Assembly: GCA_015062535.1 (NCBI GenBank)
Contig: SUUK01000002.1
Span: 286,724-350,723, forward strand
DNA length: 64,000 nt
Direction: 5' to 3'
From: Alphaproteobacteria bacterium
GTDB lineage: Bacteria > Pseudomonadota > Alphaproteobacteria > RF32 > CAG-239
The notes under the pieces are model-generated. The model was given only the letters and a program-made list of their open reading frames with translations. It was not told where the DNA came from and did not search any database. The position numbers and the translations under genes are program-made. Of the stretch, positions 1-9,317 are shown in pieces (within the stretch, counting starts at the first letter, position 1; each line of letters opens with the position of its first letter).

Positions 1-3000
1 AACTTTTATAGCGGAACAGATTTAAGTAAAAATATTGTTAGTGCAGAAAACTGGGGAAGTATAAATCTTTCTGCTGGTTATAATGCAGCAACAGATGTTG
101 GTGTTAATCTTGTTGGTATGGGTAGCTATATTGATGATAAGTTTTTGCATGAAAACTATAATCCTAGTTTTGCAGAGCAAATGAAACTTTATAATAATGG
201 AAATATAAGTTTAAAATATCAAGGGTCTTATAAAATATCTGAAGGAGCATTGAAACTTGGTGATGGTGGTTTGATTGGTATTAGGGCAGATGCATCAACA
301 GAAGCTACAAATACAGGAAATATTAGTATTGATTTAACATCAACAACTTTAGAAGAAGGTATTGATGTGGCATCTGGTATGCTTGCGGTTCATGGTGCAG
401 AGCTTATTAATGGAAATAAAAATAGTATTTATGATGGCTCAACAGATGTACCAAGTGGTTCTATTATAGTTTATAATGATGCAAAAAGTGGCGGTATATC
501 TTATGGTATGCTCGCAGCAAAAGGTGATGGTTCTCAAACAAGGGTTTATAATTGGAAAGATCCAAAATTGGCAAACTATGGTTTGATTGATATGCAAGTT
601 AGCAACTCTTATGCTATGGCTTCTTTTGATGGTGGTGAAGTAACAAACTATGGTGTTATTAATCTTGGTGTTGAAAATGGTCATTCTTATTATTCAAATA
701 ACTATGGAATGTATTCTGAAGGTAAAGATAAGGCAGATGCTGCAAAGTTAGTTAATAAAGGTATTATTAATGTAAATTCAGAGTTATCTGTTGCAATGCA
801 ACAAATGTTCTCTGGTTCTGTTGATATGGTAAATGATGGTGAGATTTATCTATCAAGTAAAGCAACAAATTCTATGGCAATGGGAGGAAGTTTTTCTACA
901 GCAACAAATAATAATAAGATATATTATGAAGTAGATAATAGTAAAAGTTTTATATATCCAACAGATAAATCTGATAAGCCTGATTGGAATGTTCAAAAAG
1001 ATCCAGTTGCAGCATCAGTAAAGATTTCAACAGAAAATGGTGTTACAAAGCAGTTCTTTATTAATGATGGCGAAATGACTGTTGGTAAAAAGGTTATTGA
1101 TGAAAATGACTATAATGGTACTTTTGGTACAGCAGCTGTACATGTTTCACAACAAGGTGGCGCAATAAATAATGGCAAGATTTTGATTAAAAAAGCTGAT
1201 CTTACATATAGACAATTAAATGTCGGTATGTATTTGGATAGTAATTCAGAAAGAACAGCATATGTTAGAAATAAGGGAGATATTATTGTTGATGCATTCC
1301 ATTCTATGGGTATGTTAAATAAATCTTCTAAATCTGCAACAGCATTTAATCTTGGAAATATTTCTGTAGCATCACAGCGCTCACATGGAATGGCTGGAAC
1401 AGCAGGTTCTTATTTGTCAAATGGTAGCAGTGATGATAAGAGTGCAAATATTAATGTAAACGGATTAGATTCGGTTGGTATGTATCTTAAAGATGCTGAA
1501 GGATTTAATTGGGGAAATATTTATTTAAGTAAAGAAAAAACAACAGCAGTTTTATTAGATGGATCTGAGGCTGTATATAATGAATTTGGAAATATTTACC
1601 ATGATACAGATGATGAACTTAAGGAAATGGTTTATTATGGATTTACCAATGACGCTGAAGCAAGATTTGATTATGAAGGTGTAACAGAGATAGATGGCTA
1701 TATTTTAGGAAAAGCTTTTACTGATGATGCTGGTGGACATGTTTATTGGGGAGAAGATAGCGTTGCTAATGTTACTAAAGAATATGGTAGATTGTTTTTA
1801 GTGGAAGGTAAAGGTAGTGAAGGCTATGTATTAGGTGAAGCTAATGTTTCTAATAAAGCAACAGGAATAGAAATTAAGAAAGGTGCTAATGGTGGCATAG
1901 AAACGTTAGGTGTAATTAATGTAAAAGATGAAACAGCTACAGGAATTGATGTTGTTGATAATGGTAGTACTGCAAACGTAAATTCTGGTGGTTATCTTGA
2001 TGTTAAGGATGGTATTGGAATTCAAGCAGATAGTCTAGCTATAGTAAATAATAATGGTGAAATATCTGTTGATTCTGGGGTTGGTATTATTAATGGAACT
2101 AAGGTAACAACAACTAATAATGGAGTAATAAATGTTAATAATGGTAGAGGAGCTATTTTGAATGGTGGACAATTTACAAATAGCTCTACAGGAAACATAA
2201 GTATAAGCTCAGATACAGAATGGGATATTAATGGACATGGATTTAGTAATATAGATATGTTTAGTATAGGTGGAATTATTAATTCAGGTTACTTTACTAA
2301 TAAGGGTAAAATAGTGGCTAATGATACGCAAAAGGCAAATATTGGTTTATATGTGAAGGGTAGTGGTAGTGTAGTTGAAAATAATGGTGATGTAAAGGGG
2401 GCTGCAATAGGGATTTATGCGGATGAAGGGTCTGAAGTAATTAATGATAAAAATATCAAATATAATAAGGTAGGTGTATATAATAAGAATGCAACTGTTG
2501 TAGGTGGTGGTACAGTCGAGGGTAATACGTATGGGTATTATTTGGATGGTGGTACATCTGATTTGACAATAAATGGTGATGTTGAAGGTAATACTTATGG
2601 AGTATATGCAAAAGGAGGTAATATTACTTTAACGGGAACACTTTCAACAGGATCTACTGGAGCATATTTAGAGAATTCATCAACAATGACTAATGAATCT
2701 GGTAGTGTAATTGTTAGTGGGGGGGTAGGTGTAGATGTTGGAAGTGGAGGTGCTTTTTCTAATTATAGTGGAATTACTGTAAATAGTGGTACAGGTATAA
2801 ATGTAAGAAAAGGTGGTTCTGCAGTTAATGGCTCGACAGGGGTAATTGATGTTGTAGGTGAAAGTGCTATAGGAGTTAATGTTGAAAGCGGTGGTAGCTT
2901 TACTAATGGTGGTAAAATTAATTTTGATAGCAATAAAAATAGTTGTGTTATAGGTGGAAGTGATGCTGGGTGTGAAGATTCTGCTAAAGGTCTATCAAGT

Positions 3001-4368
3001 ACAGTCGGTCAAAAAATAATTTCTTTAGAAGAAGGGGCTAGTTTTATAAATAAAGGTATAGTTGATTTTGATGAGGAAGAAATTGATTTTAATGAAATTG
3101 TGAATGCTGAAGATGCAAACATAGTGATTGCCAAAGGTGGTAGTTATCAAGCAGAGAGCTTTAAGGGTGATGTTGTTGCAAGTAAAGATATTGTAGAAGG
3201 TGGTTTTGATGATACCTATACAAATAAAGACTCTTTTGTAGGTGAGAATAAGGGAATTAATGTAAAATCACAATCTTATATGTTTGATGCAAAACTAAAT
3301 AATGATGGGGATGTTGAGTTAAATCGTAAAAGCTTTGAGGAATTAGTTGAAGAAAAAGATTTAAGTGAATTTTTTGAGATGAACTATAATTTAGCTCATA
3401 ATGAAAAAATGTATAATAGCTTGAAATCAGCAGAAAACAAAGAAGAATTTGATGAGATTAAAGAAAGTGAATCAGGAAAGAAATTTTATGCAAACCTTCC
3501 TCGTGAGAATATGGCTGTTTTAAGAGGTTTGAGTTCTAATGAGCAAAAGAGAATTTTAGAAGATGGGATTAAAGACGTTAGCATTGGAGCTAATTACTTT
3601 AGAACTGGAAAAGATGGTTTAGGTAATTTAAGTAGTTATGAAGATGATGTTTATAGTGCATATATTGGCTATGGTCATAAATTAAATAAAAATTGGAGTA
3701 TGGGTGCAACTGTTATGGGGGCATACCAAGATAGTGCTTATGATGATATTGATTCAACAAAAGAAAATAAAATCTTGATGGCGTTTATGCCAATATTATA
3801 TCAAAATAGTAGATTTAAATATCTTGCTATGCCAAATGTTGGTGTTGGCTTTGGAGAATATACTCGTCATGCAAACTCTGGCAATTATGATGCAGATACA
3901 TTTGATATCTATTATGGATTATCTAACACTATGGAATATAGTGTAGATATGAAAGTTGCAGAGCTTGTTGCAGAAGCAGAACTTAATTTGCAAGGTATAC
4001 ACTCAGATGATGCAAAAGAAAAGGGAGGTTTGGTATTAAAAGCAAATGATAGTGTGTCTTTAGAAGCTGGTGTTGGTTTGAAGGTTCGTAAAAACATTAG
4101 GCTTGCAAAAGAACGCTCTTTAATGCTTGCGGTTGGTGCTAAATATTATCATGAATTTTTAGACCCATATAAGAAGCTTGATGTAACAATGAAGGGTAGT
4201 CCAGTTAGTTTTGATGCAGGCTATTATGAAGAAAATAAAAATCGCATTAAAACAACAGCAGAAGCCGTATATAAAGATGGTGATTTAAGTGTTAGCGCAG
4301 AAATTTCTCATAACAACGAAAATAAGAGCAACGTTGAAGGTGGTGTTGGAGTGAGATATAATTTCTAA
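1..4368 (+). CDS. Autotransporter, 5' truncated by the window edge
   Basis: The frame is open from base 1, so the gene starts upstream; the first in-window ATG at 118 is not the start. The visible 1,455 residues form a long passenger of Gly/Asn/Ser-rich beta-helix-type repeats (recurring 'N.G.I.V' and 'GVGVDV/GINV' strands). A charged helical linker follows (around 3330-3570), then a C-terminal autotransporter barrel (about 3580-4368) ending in the expected aromatic residue (VRYNF). The barrel has the same landmark as the other two autotransporters here (YYHEFLDPYKK). Expected role: surface-displayed passenger exported by type V secretion. No cysteine-rich segment is visible in this part. It ends at a bidirectional terminator. 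Confidence 0.9.
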   Translation, partial: NFYSGTDLSKNIVSAENWGSINLSAGYNAATDVGVNLVGMGSYIDDKFLHENYNPSFAEQMKLYNNGNISLKYQGSYKISEGALKLGDGGLIGIRADASTEATNTGNISIDLTSTTLEEGIDVASGMLAVHGAELINGNKNSIYDGSTDVPSGSIIVYNDAKSGGISYGMLAAKGDGSQTRVYNWKDPKLANYGLIDMQVSNSYAMASFDGGEVTNYGVINLGVENGHSYYSNNYGMYSEGKDKADAAKLVNKGIINVNSELSVAMQQMFSGSVDMVNDGEIYLSSKATNSMAMGGSFSTATNNNKIYYEVDNSKSFIYPTDKSDKPDWNVQKDPVAASVKISTENGVTKQFFINDGEMTVGKKVIDENDYNGTFGTAAVHVSQQGGAINNGKILIKKADLTYRQLNVGMYLDSNSERTAYVRNKGDIIVDAFHSMGMLNKSSKSATAFNLGNISVASQRSHGMAGTAGSYLSNGSSDDKSANINVNGLDSVGMYLKDAEGFNWGNIYLSKEKTTAVLLDGSEAVYNEFGNIYHDTDDELKEMVYYGFTNDAEARFDYEGVTEIDGYILGKAFTDDAGGHVYWGEDSVANVTKEYGRLFLVEGKGSEGYVLGEANVSNKATGIEIKKGANGGIETLGVINVKDETATGIDVVDNGSTANVNSGGYLDVKDGIGIQADSLAIVNNNGEISVDSGVGIINGTKVTTTNNGVINVNNGRGAILNGGQFTNSSTGNISISSDTEWDINGHGFSNIDMFSIGGIINSGYFTNKGKIVANDTQKANIGLYVKGSGSVVENNGDVKGAAIGIYADEGSEVINDKNIKYNKVGVYNKNATVVGGGTVEGNTYGYYLDGGTSDLTINGDVEGNTYGVYAKGGNITLTGTLSTGSTGAYLENSSTMTNESGSVIVSGGVGVDVGSGGAFSNYSGITVNSGTGINVRKGGSAVNGSTGVIDVVGESAIGVNVESGGSFTNGGKINFDSNKNSCVIGGSDAGCEDSAKGLSSTVGQKIISLEEGASFINKGIVDFDEEEIDFNEIVNAEDANIVIAKGGSYQAESFKGDVVASKDIVEGGFDDTYTNKDSFVGENKGINVKSQSYMFDAKLNNDGDVELNRKSFEELVEEKDLSEFFEMNYNLAHNEKMYNSLKSAENKEEFDEIKESESGKKFYANLPRENMAVLRGLSSNEQKRILEDGIKDVSIGANYFRTGKDGLGNLSSYEDDVYSAYIGYGHKLNKNWSMGATVMGAYQDSAYDDIDSTKENKILMAFMPILYQNSRFKYLAMPNVGVGFGEYTRHANSGNYDADTFDIYYGLSNTMEYSVDMKVAELVAEAELNLQGIHSDDAKEKGGLVLKANDSVSLEAGVGLKVRKNIRLAKERSLMLAVGAKYYHEFLDPYKKLDVTMKGSPVSFDAGYYEENKNRIKTTAEAVYKDGDLSVSAEISHNNENKSNVEGGVGVRYNF

Positions 4369-4384
4369 TCAGAATTAAAAAAAG

Positions 4385-4412
4385 AAAGCCGAAGCATTAA
4401 ACTTCGGCTTTT
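4385..4412. terminator. Bidirectional intrinsic terminator
   Basis: Perfect 10-bp stem AAAGCCGAAG (4385-4394) / CTTCGGCTTT (4402-4411) with A-run before and T-run after. It serves the autotransporter (+) and the convergent Spy-like gene (-). Confidence 0.85.
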
Positions 4413-4415
4413 ATG

Positions 4416-4697
4416 TTATTTAGTTGCTTTGTTTTGTTCTGCAAATTTTTGTTTTTGCTCGTTGGTTAATAGATTCCAAAATTGTTCAAAATACTTTTTT
4501 TCTATTTCTAGGATACGTGCTTTTCCTGCTTGTATTTCTTCCCAAATTGGTTCTATTTCTGCTTTGAGATTTGCTTTTAATTCAGTTAACTTTTGGTTTT
4601 GCTCAGATGATAAACCTAAAGTTTTTGCCTCTATATTTTGAGCATTGGCATTAAAACTTAATGTTAATGCTAGCATAAAACAAATTATCTTTTTCAC
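4416..4697 (-). CDS. Small Spy/CpxP-like periplasmic protein
   Basis: 93 residues with a Sec signal peptide (MKKIICFMLALTLSFNANA, cleavage near residue 19). The mature part is helical, charged and cysteine-free. It has two LTxxQ-like motifs, 'LSSEQNQKL' and 'LTNEQKQKF', which mark the Spy/CpxP superfamily of periplasmic chaperones and sensors. It is shorter than E. coli Spy (about 160). Start is GTG at 4697, preceded by AGGAG with good spacing. It is a single-gene unit convergent with the autotransporter; a role in outer-membrane protein stress is plausible but inferred only from family and position. Confidence 0.6.
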   Translation of the reverse strand: MKKIICFMLALTLSFNANAQNIEAKTLGLSSEQNQKLTELKANLKAEIEPIWEEIQAGKARILEIEKKYFEQFWNLLTNEQKQKFAEQNKATK

Positions 4698-4800
4698 CTT
4701 TATCTCCTAATTGTTACTTTATCATTTTAGTATAGTCTACGATAAGATTGCTAAAGGTGCAAATTTATTGTGAGTGTTATGAACACTATGCTAATTTTGC

Positions 4801-4829
4801 TTGAAAATAGGGGAGAATTGAAATATAGA
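4801..4829 (+). promoter_or_regulatory. Possible sigma70-type promoter of ugd
   Basis: TTGAAA (4801-4806), 17-nt spacer, TATAGA (4824-4829), then AGGAG at 4846-4850 and ATG at 4858. The -10 box is a partial match, so the call is tentative. Confidence 0.35.
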
Positions 4830-4857
4830 GAAACTATATTAATTTAGGAGATAAAAT

Positions 4858-6159
4858 ATGAGAGTAACGGTTATTGGTACAGGTTATGTGGGCTTGCCTA
4901 CAGGTGTTGGCTTGGCCGAACTTGGTAATGATGTTATTTGTTTAGATGTTGATGAAAAGAAAATCAATTCCTTAAAAGAAGGAAAGCTTACTATTTTTGA
5001 AGAAGGGCTTGATAGTTTGTTTGAAAAACACTCTAAAAGTGGTAAAATTAAATTTTCTACTTCTTTTAGTGAAAGTATTCCTGAGGCAGATTTAGTTATT
5101 TTGGCGGTTGGAACTCCTCCTCACCCAATAACTAAAGAAGCAGATATGCGCTATATTAAACAAGCATCAGAAGAACTTGCTAAATATTTGAGCGGATATA
5201 CTGTTGTTGCAATAAAATCTACTGTTCCTGTTAATACAGGTGATATGGTTGAAAATCTTATTAGAAAAACAAATCCAAGTGCTGAGTTTGATGTTATCTC
5301 GTTGCCAGAGTTCTTAAGAGAAGGTTTTGCAGTGCAAGATTTCTTTAATCCAGATAGAATTGTTGTTGGGGCAAATAGCGAAAGAGCAAAAGCTTTGATT
5401 GCAGATTTGTATTTACCTTTTAAGGATAGATGTCCAATTTTGTATGTTAAACGCCAAAGCTCAGAAACTATCAAATATGCTTCTAATGCATTTTTAGCAA
5501 TGAAAATCCAATATATTAATGAAATGGCAGATTTTTGTGAAACATCAGGAGCTGATGTGTACGAAGTTGCTCGTGGTATGGGTATGGATTCTAGAATTGG
5601 GGCAAAATTTTTAGTTCCAGGTCCTGGTTATGGTGGTTTTTGCTTCCCTAAAGATACTAATGCTATGGCATATATGGGTAAATTTAATGGAGTTGATTTG
5701 TCTTTGATTGAAGCGACAATCAAAGGTAATGAAAAACGCAAAATCAATATGGCAAAACGTATTCTTGATATGGTTGAAGATGTTAAAAACCCAACAGTTG
5801 CAGTGCTTGGTAGTGCCTTTAAAGGGGGAACAGATGACTGCAGAGAAAGTCCTGCTCTTCAAATTATAGAAATTATGCTTGCGCATGATGTTAATATTAA
5901 GCTTTATGACCCTGAGGCTATGGGAAATACAAAAGCAATCTTGGGTGATATGGTTACATATTGTAATTCTTCTTATGAGGCAATTGGTGGTGCAGATGTT
6001 TTAGCTGTTTTAACAGATTGGGAAGAATTTAAATCTCTTGAATTAGAAAAAATTAAGCAATTAATGAAACGTCCTCAAATTGCGGATTATCGCAATGTTT
6101 TTGACTTTAATAAAGCAAAAGAATTGGGATTTGATATAAGGTCTCTTGGTCGCATCTAA
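4858..6159 (+). CDS. ugd: UDP-glucose 6-dehydrogenase family protein
   Basis: 433 residues, full length for the UDP-glucose/GDP-mannose dehydrogenase family, which oxidises UDP-glucose to UDP-glucuronate with two NAD+. Seen: N-terminal Rossmann motif GTGYVGLPTGVG (7-18), central domain with 'SLPEFLREG', catalytic-cysteine motif GPGYGGFCFPKDT with Cys at 262, and a C-terminal UDP-binding domain with 'GSAFKGGTDDCRESP'. AGGAG precedes the ATG. No glycan genes are adjacent, so the sugar could serve capsule, LPS or another polymer; a different nucleotide-sugar substrate cannot be excluded. The 3' UTR runs straight into the 111-bp repeat array. Confidence 0.9.
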   Translation: MRVTVIGTGYVGLPTGVGLAELGNDVICLDVDEKKINSLKEGKLTIFEEGLDSLFEKHSKSGKIKFSTSFSESIPEADLVILAVGTPPHPITKEADMRYIKQASEELAKYLSGYTVVAIKSTVPVNTGDMVENLIRKTNPSAEFDVISLPEFLREGFAVQDFFNPDRIVVGANSERAKALIADLYLPFKDRCPILYVKRQSSETIKYASNAFLAMKIQYINEMADFCETSGADVYEVARGMGMDSRIGAKFLVPGPGYGGFCFPKDTNAMAYMGKFNGVDLSLIEATIKGNEKRKINMAKRILDMVEDVKNPTVAVLGSAFKGGTDDCRESPALQIIEIMLAHDVNIKLYDPEAMGNTKAILGDMVTYCNSSYEAIGGADVLAVLTDWEEFKSLELEKIKQLMKRPQIADYRNVFDFNKAKELGFDIRSLGRI

Positions 6160-6170
6160 ATTTAAAGGGG

Positions 6171-6470
6171 AAAATTTGAGTGTCTAGAGCGACCTTTGCG
6201 GGTCGCTCAAAATTCATTTACTTCTTTGTAAACTAAAATTTTGAGTGTCCTTAAGCTCATCTCTATCCATCTCAAATTTTCCGCCTTTAAGTGTCTAGGG
6301 TGACCTTTGTTGGGTGTTCAAGATTCATTTACTTCTTTGTAAACTAAAATTTTGAGCACTTTAAAGCTCATCTTTATCCATCTCAAATTTTCCGCCTTTA
6401 AGTGTCTAGAGTGACCTTTATGGGTGCTAAATTCATTTATTTCTTTGTAAACTAAAATTTTAAGACATTT
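6171..6470 (+). repeat. Tandem array of a 111-bp structured element (about 2.7 copies)
   Basis: The motif GTGTCTAG recurs at 6180, 6291 and 6402, an exact 111-bp period. Copy 1 (6171-6280) is bounded by a perfect 10-bp inverted repeat AAAATTTGAG / CTCAAATTTT. Inside are an 8-bp hairpin GAGCGACC (6187-6194) / GGTCGCTC (6201-6208), and a second hairpin CTCAAAATT (6206-6214) / AATTTTGAG (6237-6245) capped by TTTAC (6217-6221) / GTAAA (6228-6232). Copy 2 keeps most pairs, partly as G.U wobbles; copy 3 is degenerate and lacks the 3' end. The array fills most of the 393-bp gap between ugd and the next gene. A diverged single copy lies after dnaK (17972-18080). Confidence 0.85.
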
Positions 6471-6481
6471 GACAAAAAATG

Positions 6482-6510
6482 TTGACATAAATCTAAAAAT
6501 GTGGTATTTT
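6482..6510 (+). promoter_or_regulatory. Sigma70-type promoter
   Basis: Consensus TTGACA (6482-6487), 17-nt spacer, TATTTT (6505-6510), then a GC-rich GCGTGC initiation segment. A second TTGACA lies at 6469-6474. It drives the gene at 6553. Confidence 0.65.
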
Positions 6511-6552
6511 GCGTGCTAGTTATTTGTTTATATGTTTTTTGAGGAGAAGAAA

Positions 6553-7671
6553 ATGCAATATAACGAAGAGTTTGAAACAAGAGATGATGTATTTAAATAT
6601 CAACTAAAAGGGGTTACTTTTTATTTTGTGCCAAATGGTGATGGTAAATATGAGTTTTGTACCAAAGAAGAAACAAAAGAAGATTTTCAAGTAGCTTTAT
6701 GGATGACTAGAGTTAAAAATAAAGAAGTAAGCTTAGATAGTACTCCATTTGTGGTAAGAGATGCTTTATTAAAAGCTGTTAAAAAAGATATTTCAAAAAG
6801 AGATTTAATTGAATTTAGAAAAGAAGCAAACAGATTTGCAGATACAAATGGTGTTGAATTTAAAGAAAAACCAATTTCTAACAAAATATATCCTTCTTTA
6901 TCTAGATCTATTAAGGTATTGGGATTGGCCGAAGAATATTATGTAGAAGATTGGGTTGATTGTAATGGGCATAGTAGGAAATCTGATAATGTTAAATATA
7001 AATTTGTAGTTCAAGATGTGAATAATAAAAATACATATATGATTGAACTTAAATCTTTAAATGGTTCTTGTGGTAGTGGATATTGTAATGCAACAGTTGG
7101 TTGTTTAACTATAGATAAGTTTGATGGTAAAAAAATGCCTTTTACTCATATGCCTAAGTCAACTATGTATATTGAAGGTTTTGCAATTGATCCTGTCACA
7201 CTAGAATACAGTCAAGAAGAAACAGCTAAATCTGCAAATGAAAAGATGTGGTTTCATCCAGTGGGTGATTTTGTTTATAACAATGTTTTTTACTATAATA
7301 GTTTAGGCAGTGATAGTTATTATCCAAGTGGCAGTGTAGGTATTGAGAAGGATAAATTTAATAAATTAGAGCGAGCTATGGATAAACGCCCTGTTTGGAT
7401 TATTAAAGGTCCTTCTGGAAGTGGTAAATCAAGTTTAGCTCGTCATCTTGAAGGATTATCTGTGTTTGAAACTGATAGTGTTGATAAGTTACCTGAAGTT
7501 ATTTATGATGATGTTGTTGTTTTGGGAAATCGTTCTGGTTTTAGTGTAGAAGATGTAAAAGGTCGTTTATTTGGAGAACACGAAGCAATTGTTGTATCTT
7601 TTGATAAAGATGATAGAACAAATGAGCGAAATAAATGTCAACAACCAATTAATAGAGATATTGAGAGATAA
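6553..7671 (+). CDS. Unrecognised protein with C-terminal P-loop
   Basis: 372 residues; I do not recognise the family. The start is placed at ATG 6553 because GAGGAG (6541-6546) sits 6 bases before it; an in-frame ATG at 6532 has no such site. Residues 1-280 are soluble, with a glycine/cysteine patch (SCGSGYCNATVGC) and an acidic aromatic region (around 230-270). Residues 286-294 (GPSGSGKSS) are a Walker A motif, followed by only about 80 residues containing 'VIYDDVVVLGN'. That is far shorter than a normal P-loop kinase, so the C-terminus looks like a minimal ATP/GTP-binding module. No signal peptide or membrane segment. Single-gene unit with its own promoter and terminator. Confidence 0.75.
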   Translation: MQYNEEFETRDDVFKYQLKGVTFYFVPNGDGKYEFCTKEETKEDFQVALWMTRVKNKEVSLDSTPFVVRDALLKAVKKDISKRDLIEFRKEANRFADTNGVEFKEKPISNKIYPSLSRSIKVLGLAEEYYVEDWVDCNGHSRKSDNVKYKFVVQDVNNKNTYMIELKSLNGSCGSGYCNATVGCLTIDKFDGKKMPFTHMPKSTMYIEGFAIDPVTLEYSQEETAKSANEKMWFHPVGDFVYNNVFYYNSLGSDSYYPSGSVGIEKDKFNKLERAMDKRPVWIIKGPSGSGKSSLARHLEGLSVFETDSVDKLPEVIYDDVVVLGNRSGFSVEDVKGRLFGEHEAIVVSFDKDDRTNERNKCQQPINRDIER

Positions 7672-7681
7672 AATAAAAAAA

Positions 7682-7707
7682 AGAGGAGTTTAACTCCTCT
7701 TTTTTTA
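7682..7707. terminator. Bidirectional intrinsic terminator
   Basis: Stem AGAGGAGTT (7682-7690) / AACTCCTCT (7692-7700), A-run upstream and T-run downstream. It lies between the convergent P-loop gene and the MORN-type gene. Confidence 0.85.
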
Positions 7708-9219
7708 GTATGATTTGTTTATTAGCTCTAGTTCTTCTTTGGTCATAAGAACAGGATTTTTACCATGGTCTAAGCTATAACCTTTAATAGCTTTATCTTT
7801 ATTAAACAATACTTTTGCCATTAATGTGCCATCTTTATTAAATGCATCTAGCATACCATGTTTTTTGCCTTTTTCATATGATACTTCACCCATTAATTTG
7901 CCAGTTGGATAGTAACGTTTTACTTTACCAGATTTGCGATTTCTTAAATAAGGGATTTCATATGATAGGTTGCCTTCGTTATCATAAATTAGTGTTAAAC
8001 CATTTAAGATGCCTTTTTCATAAATAGCAGTTGATTTAATTTTGCCATCTTCAAAAAACTCTTTATATTCACCATCTAAAACGTCATCAACATATGTTTC
8101 TTCAGATAAAACAAAGCCATCTTTGGAATAATTTTTTTGGATGCCATTTTTTTTGCCATTTGTGTAATTTACTTCGGCAGTTAGCTTTCCTTCTTCATCA
8201 TAAAATTTTGCAGGTCCTTCGGCTATGGCATTAACATATGTAATCTCACTTTTTAAGCCAGATGTTTCATAGTAATCTCTTCCTAAACCATTGATGATGC
8301 CATTGATGTATGGTGTTTCAGTTTTGACTGTTCCTGTTTCATAATATTCAGTTTCTATGCCATTTTTCATATCATTTGCATAGTTTGCAACTATCATTTT
8401 GGTTTGATTTGGGAAAAAGGCAATAGCTTCGCCTTCTCTTAAGTCATCTTTATAGGTAACTTTTAAGTTTAGTTCGCCGTTTTCTTTATAGAATGTTCCA
8501 ACACCATTTATTAGGTCATTTTGGTAAGGTATTTCTGATTCTAAAACACCATCTTCATAGTAGTTGGTTGCAAGACCATTCTTTTTTCCTTGTGCATATT
8601 CTACTTTAGATTTTAAGTTGCCACTTTTGTAATAAATATAGCGCTCTCCGACAATGATGTCGTTTTCATAATTTAATTGTTCTGCAATGTTTCCATCATA
8701 AAAATAAATAATTGAAGCACCATTTTTTTGATCATTTATATATCTTGTTTCTTCTTTTAAGTTCCCATCTTCAAAGTAAGTTTTTTTAGGACCATTTTGA
8801 ACATTGGAACTATATGTGATACGTTCTTTAACATTTCCATTTTCAAAGAATATGCGTTTCTCGCCATCTATAACACCGTTTTTAAATGGTGTTTTTTCTT
8901 TTAAGTTACCATTTGGATAGTAGGTTAGGGCAATACCTTCGGCTTTGCCATTAACGTATGGTAAGTCTGTGTCTTTGTGTCCTTCTGGGGCATAAAAAAC
9001 AGCAACACCATTTAATATTCCATCTACATAAGATAGTTCACTTTTTTTGAAGTTGTTTTCATAAAAAGTCTCAAAAATGCCAGTTACAGGGTCACCATTA
9101 ACATCATACAACACACCATTTACATTTCGGGTGTCTTCCATAGTGTATCTTGGTGTGGCGTTAGCATTTTCTATATTAATTATAAAGCCTAATAACAAAT
9201 ATAATGGAAAAAATTTCAT
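7705..9219 (-). CDS. Secreted MORN-variant (YwqK-type) repeat protein
   Basis: 504 residues: signal peptide (1-21, ending ANA), then an almost unbroken run of about 20 repeats of roughly 23 residues. The pattern is 'NG....YY..G.LK.E..Y.NG', as in 'NGLATNYYEDGVLESEI'. This matches the MORN_2 repeat seen in proteins often labelled YwqK antitoxins; such repeats build beta-hairpin scaffolds. No catalytic domain and no cysteines in the array. AAGGAAG precedes the ATG. The protein should be periplasmic or exported. Its partner is unknown and no toxin gene is adjacent, so the antitoxin label should not be used. Confidence 0.8.
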   Translation of the reverse strand: MKFFPLYLLLGFIINIENANATPRYTMEDTRNVNGVLYDVNGDPVTGIFETFYENNFKKSELSYVDGILNGVAVFYAPEGHKDTDLPYVNGKAEGIALTYYPNGNLKEKTPFKNGVIDGEKRIFFENGNVKERITYSSNVQNGPKKTYFEDGNLKEETRYINDQKNGASIIYFYDGNIAEQLNYENDIIVGERYIYYKSGNLKSKVEYAQGKKNGLATNYYEDGVLESEIPYQNDLINGVGTFYKENGELNLKVTYKDDLREGEAIAFFPNQTKMIVANYANDMKNGIETEYYETGTVKTETPYINGIINGLGRDYYETSGLKSEITYVNAIAEGPAKFYDEEGKLTAEVNYTNGKKNGIQKNYSKDGFVLSEETYVDDVLDGEYKEFFEDGKIKSTAIYEKGILNGLTLIYDNEGNLSYEIPYLRNRKSGKVKRYYPTGKLMGEVSYEKGKKHGMLDAFNKDGTLMAKVLFNKDKAIKGYSLDHGKNPVLMTKEELELINKSY

Positions 9220-9317
9220 TTTTACTTCCTTAAAAGATATATCTTTAAAGAGTTTAAACCATGTTTTGGTATATAATCAAGCAAAAATATATTTTTACCA
9301 CACCATAAAAAATAAAT

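Noticed and set aside
6171..6470. Possible CRISPR array
   Set aside because: The whole 111-bp unit repeats with no unique spacers, and there are no cas genes.
7705..9219. Naming the MORN-type gene a YwqK antitoxin
   Set aside because: It has a signal peptide and no adjacent toxin; the label comes only from repeat similarity.
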